Of a stretch of 64,000 nt of DNA, positions 56,201 to 64,000 are shown piece by piece. The DNA comes from Protonemura montana. Lineage: Eukaryota > Arthropoda > Insecta > Plecoptera > Nemouridae. A program made the translations under genes and the position numbers. Within the stretch, counting starts at the first letter, position 1; every line of letters begins with the position of its first letter. The notes under the pieces were generated by a model. It was not told where the DNA came from, searched no databases, and saw only the letters and a list, made by a program, of their open reading frames with translations. The stretch covers positions 10,227,943-10,291,942 of the forward strand of contig OX387603.1 of NCBI GenBank assembly GCA_947568835.1, written 5' to 3'.

Positions 56201-59200
56201 TTGGTCGACGGTCGAATCTCATTCTGTTGTTGGTTACTATTGTGGGAATTATTACCTTCGGGAATAACCAGGGCCTAGATTTTTTACTGCCTATTGACTT
56301 TCGAATAGGCCTTTGCTTTGGGACAATGGAAAAACTAAATGTTATCACCCCAAGGTGGCACTGGATTTATCATAATGAATGTGCATATACTTAATGTGCT
56401 GTGTTACTTTTTATGCTATAATATGGTATATTGATAACAAAGTCAGTGAAATAAATGGTGTATTATTTACATGACCCCTTCATTAGAGTTTACTGTGCAA
56501 GTTATGTTACTGAATTTGGACTGTATTCAGGTTCAGATTCCAGGTTCAGGGCATTCAGGTCAGAAGGATTTGAAATTCAAGATGATATCCAGTTGGGAAA
56601 CTTTTGTTCTTCCATAGATTACCAAAGTTATGCTACACCTTTGTTGGGCTACGTTTTGAAATATTGACCACCTGACAATTGAGTTGTACAGGAGTGCAGT
56701 TGGAGGGTTTGGAGCTAGCTGCTTACTCTTATTAAACTCTGTGCAGCATGAATCGGTGGAGGAATCTTGTTGTAAAGTCCTTCGGAAGGGACATGATGAG
56801 ACGTTGGTTCCTCTGGTGCTCTTTAAAAGAAATTAGCTAACATTCTGGTCCCAGGTTTCCATTTCTCCTTTTTCAGCTACGATGGCTTTGCCTCTGCACC
56901 CTTTCAACCTTTCCAACCTTTATATCCTATATATTTTATTCCAGCGTTTCAAAACCCATTCTCCAACTCTGTGTCGTTAAAATAAAAATTTTTTTCTGTG
57001 CCACTTAAAAATGTAATCAATGCATGGGTAGTTGTTTGAAATAGCATTCATACCATTTGCAATAACCTTTTTGAAAACTAGATTGTGCCAAACAAAAAGC
57101 TGGCGCACTGACAGCACAGAGGAAAAGTTCTTGCAGAAAATTTTGTAGAAAGCATCACTGGAGAATGTTTATGTCAATCGATTAACTTGGCAATCTTACT
57201 ACAATTTACCCTAAATTCCACAACTCTTAGATGAATTTTCAAACATTTTTTTAGGAATGTAAACGATACGCTATTGTTTGGTATGTCTAGGTTCCATTTA
57301 TATGTGAACTAAATAATGAATTTAATCACCATTGCTGACATCATCTTTGCTCTTAATCTACAAATCTTCTTTGTTGTATACTAATAAAAATCCTTGGAAC
57401 TGATACATAGGTTAACAAATTAAGAGAATGAGGTTTTATGTGGTGCACTGTGATACTGTCAAAAAACTCACAGCCTACAAGAGTAGGGATTCCTACTAAC
57501 ATTTTGTTACTGACCGCTTCCTTGTGTCTGGTGACCAACAGGTGCAAGTGATCCAGCAGCCGTACTTGCAGCAACTCTACAGCAGCAACCAGGGCCAGTT
57601 TGTCATGCCCGGGAACCTTCAGCTGCACCCCAGCTCCATGAACCCCGCCATACACGTAAGTTGATTGATTGATTGATTGTTTTTCTTGTGTTTACCTTGC
57701 GTGGTTACAGTATATTTAGTTCTATACTTAGCCTTGGTAGTTAATATTTTCATTTTTCTTACTACATCGTTAATCAGCAAACTATTCGATTTCAGCCCCT
57801 GCTCGGTTGTTCGATAGCTATAGAAATAGGTATAGAAATCGGTAGCCTGTGTCATAGCATATTTTTGTTGTACTTGACAGCTTCAGGGACCTTCCTGTTT
57901 TTGACCATATTTTTTTTTCAATATATAATCTAGGTACTAGTTAGCTACTACCTACTACCTAATTACCTGTACTTGCCTCTGTAATGTTGCAAGTTGATGC
58001 ATATAGCGTAAAGAAGACTGGCATACATAATCTCTACAAGTGCAATCATTATAAGTGTGCCAATTTAGATAATTTTGATTGGCTTCCTGGCATTGCATTC
58101 TAAAAGTAGAGTTCTAATTGTCTACATGGTTATCATTCAGATAGCAACAATAGCAGCGATAGCAACGAACGACCATTAACAACCTTTTCCCAGACCCTAT
58201 ATCTTATCGGAATTCCCAAATTACAGGCTCTGCCAAAAAGAGTTTCGAGCAATTGTCTTATTGAGCTACTAGTATTTTGTCAAGCCGGTGCTAGTGTTTT
58301 GTGTCCTCTCGGCAGACGCTAGCGAGCCTGCAGTTTGCCGCTGCCGTTGCTGCCGCCTCCAAGCAGCCCCTTGGGCGAGGCCCGCCGCCCATCACCCCGC
58401 AGGTTATCTCTCGCTTCCACGCTTCATGCTAGCGGCGGCGGGCCGGGGGGTTTCTTTCTATGCGCTTATCACTTGTACACTACGAGATCTCTAAGCTTAC
58501 CAGTAATAATTGTCAGTGTAATGCCAGTACAAATGATATGCCAGTCAGCAGACAGTCGTGCCAAATTGTTTATTTATCTTGAATTTGTCTCCAATACAGG
58601 ACACAAATAGAATTGCATTTTAATCCAGGACACGGGCTGGCATTCCGCTATGAGTACTGGCATTTTACTGTTACGAGATGCAGGACTTTGTGGCACTAAC
58701 CCTTTTTTTAGCTTGAGCGCTGTCATTTTAACATTGGTTCAATACCTTAACGCTGATTTAAAATGAACTCTGATTCTCTGTGTAAGCTTAAGGCACCTGC
58801 TATCCTCTACTTTTGTCGCAGCTTTCTTACAGCTCAGTTAATGTCACACTGTAACTCTTATGGTTGGTGAATCTGGTGTTGATTAGTTGTTTGGAGTTCA
58901 AAATTGATGTAATCATATTTCCTACACTGCTTTATTTCACATTTCTGCTTTCTTTAGTTGTTTAATTACTCATCTTGTAGTTAAGGATCGACGAGGGCTT
59001 GGCCAGTTTTCTCCGCATGTACCAATTTCAGATAATTCTGCGTGTTGTAATGTGTTTTTAATATCTAATTCTATTTTGCAGGTGATCACCGCAGGAAAAC
59101 CGTTCCAACAAAACCAAATGCCCCAGCAGATGATCACAACCCAGAAGTCTGTAATGCAAGGTGAGCTGATTTAAACTTTTCCTCCTATTAAGACACAACC

Positions 59201-62200
59201 CACTAATTAATAACATGCTTTCAACGAAACAAACTTAATTCAAATGACTTTGTTTTGTTTTGTTAAAACTGACTTTGAAAGAACAGACTTCAGACAAAGA
59301 CCACAAGATTTTATACAAGGTTTTATACTCAAACTCATCGGGTTTTATGGCTTCTTTGTTTTATATATTTTACTAAATTATATTTTATTTTATAAGTACT
59401 TGAATTTGGTCAGTTTCTGGACGTTACTAATCTTTCCAACGCTCGATATTTTAGGTATCTTTAGTTTCTCTAGTCAATCTCTCAGCTCGGTCGTCTAATA
59501 CACCAATGTTTTGCCTTAGGTCAAACCTCTGCGTATCCTGGCTTCACGATTCCAACATCGGCGGCTAATCAACAACAGACTCTGGTCATAAGCCAGTTAG
59601 GTGTGATCAGTAACCAAGGCAACATCATGCAGCAGCAGGGAAACAATGCTGGCAAGCCGCAGGAAATGCAGAAGGTGAATCAATTTATATCATTGACGCG
59701 AGTTGCAGATTACTAAGAGGCAGGGCCCCAGGCCAGCTTGTTCATATGACTTGCTTAACATCTGTTGTTTTCTCCAAGCTATTTTAAACATTTTTAATGT
59801 TAAAGTCTGTGTTATAAAATAGCTATGTATTTATTTTGTCTCCATACTTTTTACTCTTACTTTTACTATTAATCCTTTTCAAAGGCAAGATTGGGGGATG
59901 TTAATACGCAAATTTAAACTGCAGGATACTAAAATCCTTTCAAAAACACCAACAAGGCAAGAGCTAACCTCGCTTCTTTGTGCCTGCAGCTTCCAAACAG
60001 TCCAGGCTGGCAGGTTCTGGGCCCAAAACCTGGTGGCCCGCAGCCCACGATCAAGAGCGGAGTTAACATGAGCGCACCTCAGCAAGGCAGCTACGTTGTC
60101 AGCTCACCACAGCAGTTACAGATGACCTCGCAAGCTAATGGTGCGATGATCAACAACCACCAGGGCCAGTTTCTTGGACCCATACAGGTGAGCAACACGC
60201 GTGGAGACAACAAACGAAAGTCAATATAAGCCATAGCTTATGTACTGAGATCGATGTTGTCTACTGTCAACAAAAGATCTTACTAGTTGGCTTTGCCAGT
60301 TGTTCATAGATCTAAACATCTAAAGAACTATCTTTGTTGTTAATCTAGGGAACAAAATGCCATGTTGCATTTTGAGGAAGCAACCATGTTGATGCAATCT
60401 GGGTTGAAAACAGTTAAGCATAGTTTGCAAATTTATTTAAAGTTCTAGTCAATTTTTCTTTTTGGGGCTCCTGCACATTTGTTAAAGCGTCATTTGCGCG
60501 TTGGAAGCTTTATTTACGACTCGTGCTTAGTACACGACGTGCGGCGGTCGGCCCGTGCAGCAGAACGCGCAGCCGATGCAGTTCTCCAACTGGCCCTTCG
60601 CGACGGGACTGCCGCAGAGTATCGCATGGACCACCCAGCCTGGGGGCGCGCTGCCGTCCACTGCCCTCCTTGCCGCGCCCAACCAGATCTTCATACGTGG
60701 GCAGCAGGACGGTAGCGGCATGTTCATTCAGTCACCGCCGCCGCCGCAGCAGCAGATGCAGCAGCACAGTGAGTTCCGACCCATTATCAACTGTTTTAGA
60801 AATTTAATTATGTACTGACTTAACGACTGATAGGGGCATGCTCTATTGGCAACCATATCGGTTAGTATAGACTGTAAAAGATGCAGCATGCCTGTAAATG
60901 TGTTGCTGTAGGTAATTTGTTAAAAAAAAATATGTTTATATGGGCCAACACTTGGATGTAACCCAGAAATTTTCAGCTATAAATTAACTGTAACAAATCT
61001 AGTTCCCTTGCTAAAAACATGTCCTTCTTGCAGCGACGGGCACTGCTATTGCAGGCATCCAACAAGTGGGTGCCAAGCCGCGAGCAACGCTCGAAGCACC
61101 TACAGCAACGCCACCAACAATCCAGCCCAAAGCAGCCCCAGCGCCCCGAGCGCTGTCTGCCATCCTGCCGCAGTCGATCCGGCCTGCAGCCAGCGTATCG
61201 ATGTCTACGCAGACGGCAGGACAGCAATTCCAATTTGCAGCCGTGCAAGCGGCAGCTGCTAACTCAGTGCAGATGCAACAGCAGCAGGGGCAGCAGATGC
61301 AGAAACAACAGGTGAGCATTTGCAATGGTTTGGATGTTAGTTTCATGAGTCTAAACTTTCTGATGGCTTACAGACTTGTTTTTGATACGCTAAGTGATAC
61401 GTTTACATTAGGGTTGTTCCTACACTATGAAATGTCATCCGGTCAAATGGTCTTACAGAGCTATACATTTCATAGTGCCGGTTTATCATTAGCACGTTAT
61501 GTAACTAACAGACCATTAACAAGCAAAAGACATCTTCTGATTCGTGGTTGGCAAGCAAATTACAAATAAATGGGCTGTCAGGGTCTTAACTAACCACCAA
61601 AAAACAGTGCCAAATAATTTCCATAATACATTGATTTTTCAAATCTAGCCCAAGACTCAAACAAATACCTAGGGCCCTAGGCTTATCTGACTTTCAAATT
61701 AGATTAGCTTTTTTTTTGTGATTACAACTCGTGAAATATATCCAGAAATTATGCAATTTTTTTTTTAGAATAGTTTAATCATTTTGTAAAGTCTTGCACT
61801 TAAGCTGAAACACATAAGCTAGGTAGAGCAAGCAATTTAAAAATAATAATGTAATATCAATACTACTTAAAAAAAGCCTAACCTTCAACCTGTGATGAAA
61901 TTTGACTGATAAACTCAACCGTGTGTAATTTGCAGTCGAAGATTCGAGCGAAGCCGGGCCTGGCTCGAACGTCTCCTAGTGCCGGACAGAAGTCAGACGC
62001 TGGCAACCAGACCAAGCTCCAACAAGGACAGGTCACCGTGCAACAGCACCTGCCCTCCATGCCTAAGTGAGTGTCGTTGACTGGTAAACGGAAACCTTGT
62101 TGACAGATGTGAGGTAGATGCGTCTGCAACGTTTTCTTTCAAAATTTAAAACTATTTTGCATTGTTAGAACCCTGTGCTGCTGAAACTAAAAAATGTTAT

Positions 62201-63662
62201 GTTTAAAAATTTAAATATGTGTATTGCTCACGCTTGGGTTCACATTATGCAATATTTCTCTCGGAAATTTAAGGTACGACATTAATGCATGGGAAATAAG
62301 TTTGCAAAATGTGGAATGTCACTATTTCTTAGTCAGCAGGGCATCAATCAGCAACATCAATACACTTATTGATGTTGAGGATCAGTGCTCATTGTTTGGT
62401 CTTTTGCCGTCAGGATGATCATCACCAACGCCAACTCACCTGGACCTCCGAGTCTGTCAACGGTCACCGTATCACCGGTGCCAACAGACAAAGTTGCGCA
62501 GACTCTACAAATGCAGGCACAACAGAAGAACATGGTGAGACTCTTTCCATCAATCATTATTTCTCTTACCTCGCCAGAAGTATGATGTCTACTTAACTTT
62601 ATAAGATATTATCTAACAAGATAATGGATTGCTTGCAGACTTATAAAACATTCACTTTATGCTTGCCTGGCCCAAGAAAAAAACATTAGTTCAATCAGTT
62701 TAAATTTTGAAGCATCTGCTCACTGATTTTGCATTATAAATTCAGTCAAATACTTTCTTTTCAAACTTTCCCACCTTCAGAAATATTTTTATCTTAAGGT
62801 AGTATAAACAGATACGTTTTGCCAATTCAGCAACAGCAACAGCAGCAACAACAACAACAGCAACAACAACAAGCAGTTCAACAAGCAGTACAACAACAGT
62901 TTCAGCAACAAATCAACCTTCAAAACTCCCTCAACATGCAGCAACAACTCAACATGCAACAACATTACCACCAGCAACAGCAACAACAGCAGCAGCAACA
63001 GCAGCAGCAACAACAGCACATTGTGATAACTCAGCAGCAGCAAATGTTGCCCACCAAAACCATACTCAGTGAGTTTTTCAAGCCAAAGTTCACTGCGCTC
63101 ACGAAGCTAAATTCGAGCTTGATTTTTAAACTTGTAGTCCTTAAATGTTGATATTCAAGTGGTTAGCAGGTGACACCAAAGCCAAAGTTTTCCATAAAAG
63201 CTTTCAAACTGCATAATCTTCTCTCTCACATAGCTACCTACCTACCAAGTCAAGAACGGAGGAGAAAAAACCCGGTGCCGGCACATAGCTCACTCCTATC
63301 TATGACCAGCTTATCATACTTTCCGAAGGACAGTAAGACTCAAACAACAGGATTCCTTCACAAATCCATGCTGCTGAGAGGCTAAGCATTATGGAACTGC
63401 TGGCTTTCAACATTGGAAATGTGACCACACTGGCGCAGCTCAATCTGTTTATTGACGTACCCGTGCCGTTTTCTAATCCATGTGTCATATCCCGCAGGTC
63501 CCCAGGTGGTGCCGATGATGGTCCCTCCTGCTGTTCCGCTGGTGGAGAGGCCTGTAATGCCTGTTGTGTCGATGCAGCCGGCGGGCATTGTTGCAAGCAC
63601 CGTCAAGGAAGAGCCTGTCAAGTCAGTTGACGAGCCAATGGAGATTACGACTGATGCCCCAG
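53033..63662 (+). CDS. polyhomeotic-like (PHC) Polycomb protein, N-terminal 14 exons
   Basis: Nuclear PRC1 subunit that helps maintain gene silencing; family members carry a C-terminal FCS zinc finger and a SAM polymerisation domain, both beyond the right edge here. Exons: 53033-53212, 55090-55311, 55910-56104, 57542-57655, 58316-58402, 59082-59160, 59520-59674, 59990-60187, 60561-60768, 61034-61311, 61936-62066, 62414-62534, 62831-63068 and 63498-63662. Together they give 2,371 nt, about 790 codons, open throughout with GT..AG junctions and agreeing phases. Family clues: VQVIQQPYLQQLY, compared with VQVIQQ...YLQQMY in PHC1/PHC3; TLVISQLGVIS; IFIRG...MFIQSPPPPQ; IRPAASVSMSTQTAGQ; and Q/P/A-rich low complexity throughout. 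The identification is by remembered sequence; another Q-rich nuclear cofactor is the main alternative. Introns are 264 nt to 1.9 kb. Confidence 0.72.
55090..55311 (+). CDS. PHC-like exon 2
   Basis: 74 codons from VQLSHGDVQQQQGG to a terminal Q run; includes GITVVSSGPGNQCVVNSPG. Acceptor TTTTCGCAG, donor CAG|GTAACT, phase 0 at both ends. Confidence 0.75.
55910..56104 (+). CDS. PHC-like exon 3
   Basis: 65 codons, VTVSMPAIAPMPQPGG to QQVSDWGHSR. Acceptor GTTGCGCAG, donor CGG|GTGAGT, phase 0 at both ends. It joins directly to VQVIQQP of the next exon. Confidence 0.75.
56690..56865 (+). mobile_element. 5S-derived SINE, body fragment
   Basis: Plus-oriented body without head or tail: GAATCGGTGGAGGAATCTTG, AAGTCCTTCGGAAGGGACAT and GGTTCCTCTGGTGCTC. 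It lies in the intron between PHC-like exons 3 and 4. Confidence 0.55.
57542..57655 (+). CDS. PHC-like exon 4, VQVIQQ motif
   Basis: 38 codons, VQVIQQPYLQQLYSSNQG then VMPGNLQLHPSSMNPAIH. This is the stretch most like PHC proteins. Acceptor GACCAACAG, donor CAC|GTAAGT. Confidence 0.8.
58316..58402 (+). CDS. PHC-like exon 5
   Basis: 29 codons, TLASLQFAAAVAAASKQP to PPPITPQ. Strong acceptor TCCTCTCGGCAG but weak donor CAG|GTTATC. At 87 nt it is symmetric (phase 0/0), so skipping keeps the frame. Confidence 0.65.
59082..59160 (+). CDS. PHC-like exon 6
   Basis: 26 codons plus 1 nt, VITAGKPFQQNQMPQQMI to SVMQG. Acceptor CTATTTTGCAG, donor CAAG|GTGAGC, phase 1. Confidence 0.75.
59520..59674 (+). 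CDS. PHC-like exon 7
   Basis: 155 nt, QTSAYPGFTIPTSAANQ, TLVISQLGVISNQG, to PQEMQK. Acceptor TTTTGCCTTAG, donor AAG|GTGAAT, phase 0. Confidence 0.75.
59990..60187 (+). CDS. PHC-like exon 8
   Basis: 66 codons, LPNSPGWQVLGPKPGGPQ to GQFLGPIQ. Acceptor TTTGTGCCTGCAG, donor CAG|GTGAGC. Symmetric phase 0/0. Confidence 0.75.
60561..60768 (+). CDS. PHC-like exon 9, IFIRG motif
   Basis: 208 nt, QNAQPMQFSNWPFATGLP, TALLAAPNQIFIRGQQDG, MFIQSPPPPQQQMQQH. Acceptor GCCCGTGCAG, donor CACA|GTGAGT, phase 1. Confidence 0.75.
61034..61311 (+). CDS. PHC-like exon 10
   Basis: 278 nt, TGTAIAGIQQVGAKPR, ALSAILPQSIRPAASVSM, STQTAGQQFQFAAVQAAA, ending QQMQKQQ. Acceptor CCTTCTTGCAG, donor CAG|GTGAGC, phase 0. Confidence 0.75.
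61936..62066 (+). CDS. PHC-like exon 11
   Basis: 131 nt, SKIRAKPGLARTSPSAGQ to QQHLPSMP. Donor CTAA|GTGAGT leaves phase 2; the split codon becomes Lys with the next exon. Confidence 0.75.
62414..62534 (+). CDS. PHC-like exon 12
   Basis: 121 nt, MIITNANSPGPPSLSTVT to QMQAQQKNM. Acceptor CTTTTGCCGTCAG, donor ATG|GTGAGA, phase 0. Confidence 0.75.
62831..63068 (+). CDS. PHC-like exon 13, long polyQ
   Basis: 238 nt. Two long CAA/CAG glutamine tracts flank INLQNSLNMQQQLNMQQHYH, followed by HIVITQQQQMLPTKTIL. Acceptor AATTCAG|CAACAG, donor CTCA|GTGAGT, phase 1. Confidence 0.75.
63225..63400 (-). mobile_element. 5S-derived SINE, body fragment
   Basis: Minus-oriented body: GGAGGAGAAAAAACCCGGTG, CCGGCACATAGCTCACTCCT, TACTTTCCGAAGGACAGTAA, AACAACAGGATTCCTTCAC and GCTGAGAGGCTAAGCATT. 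It lies in the intron between PHC-like exons 13 and 14. Confidence 0.65.
63498..63662 (+). CDS. PHC-like exon 14 (last in window)
   Basis: 165 nt, SPQVVPMMVPPAVPLVER, ASTVKEEPVKSVDEPMEI, TTDAP. VKEEP resembles a sumoylation-type motif. Donor CCAG|GTAAGC, phase 1, so coding continues beyond 64,000. Confidence 0.75.
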
Positions 63663-63799
63663 GTAAGCAGCTGTAAATCACTGCTGCCTTCAACCTTTAG
63701 TTATTATTAGTAAACCTCAGCAGAAATGTACTAGATTTATTCAATTTTAAAACTCAGTTTGCTGAGTTAAAAAATAATTATGTGAATAATTATATTTTT

Positions 63800-63911
63800 G
63801 TTGTGGTAAGTAACAGACTTGCTCTGGTGGGATCGACGAAACGTCGACTTTTAGGTCCTTTTTAGGACCACAAGTCAATCCTACCAGAGCAAGTACGTTA
63901 CTTACCACAAC
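63800..63911. repeat. T-shaped fold-back element
   Basis: Outer arms 63800-63833 and 63878-63911 are inverted repeats of 34 nt with 3 mismatches (GTTGTGGTAAGTAAC... / ...GTTACTTACCACAAC). Inside are two further hairpins: TCGACG-AAA-CGTCGA (63833-63847) and GGTCC-TTTTTA-GGACC (63854-63869). Together they predict a three-way, T-shaped fold. It lies in the last visible PHC-like intron. Confidence 0.85.
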
Positions 63912-64000
63912 ATCCACCCACGGCTCTGAACCACTTCACCAAACCAATTATATTTTTAATCGAATGGTTGCAATGCTTTGCTGGCAGTAACATAAGATAG

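Noticed and set aside
1..64000. CRISPR array or prokaryotic operon
   Set aside because: No repeat-spacer pattern, no operon structure; the window is intron-rich animal DNA.

Overview
The window is animal nuclear DNA. It has many small exons with GT..AG introns, a low coding fraction, dispersed SINEs, a full-length LINE, microsatellites and a long 10-bp satellite. Bacterial or viral gene organisation is absent. The Q-rich Polycomb-type gene at the right end reads most like arthropod polyhomeotic proteins as I remember them, so I favour an arthropod or another protostome; species cannot be set from this sequence.

Left part (about 1-12,800, minus strand): the middle and 5' part of a D-2-hydroxyglutarate dehydrogenase gene (D2HGDH, mitochondrial FAD enzyme). 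Seven exons are placed by homology, splice sites and matching intron phase. The gene runs off the left edge, so the C-terminal exons are missing, and no first exon with a targeting peptide was found. Its last two visible exons (396-564 and 191-362) are diverged copies of the same coding segment, separated by only 33 nt, which is the arrangement expected of mutually exclusive exons. The introns carry a 5S-rRNA-derived SINE family, a tRNA-like SINE and other repeats.

Middle (about 12,800-40,250): no protein gene that I can recognise. It holds a 16-copy 45-bp minisatellite (13,044-13,763), a degenerate ~145-bp repeat, more SINE copies, long C and G runs, several CpG-dense promoter-like stretches, and a tandemly duplicated repeat unit whose second copy contains about 1.7 kb of ACCATAGAAT satellite (33,236-34,926).

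40,309-46,414 (plus strand): a nearly intact non-LTR retrotransposon of the Tx1/L1 type, with ORF1 (CCHC zinc knuckle) and ORF2 (AP endonuclease, reverse transcriptase, C-terminal zinc motif). It sits between (CA)n tracts. ORF1 stops and ORF2 starts at a TAAATG junction just after a perfect hairpin; a second perfect hairpin in the 3' UTR shares a 9-mer with the first. ORF1 appears to carry an in-frame stop near its start.

Right part (about 51,200-64,000, plus strand): promoter-like DNA, then the first 14 coding exons (about 790 codons) of a polyhomeotic/PHC-like Polycomb repressive complex 1 gene. The C-terminal part, where the zinc finger and SAM domain would lie, is beyond the window. A T-shaped fold-back element lies in its last visible intron. 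D2HGDH and the PHC gene are divergently oriented (minus strand on the left, plus strand on the right) and nothing suggests that they act together.
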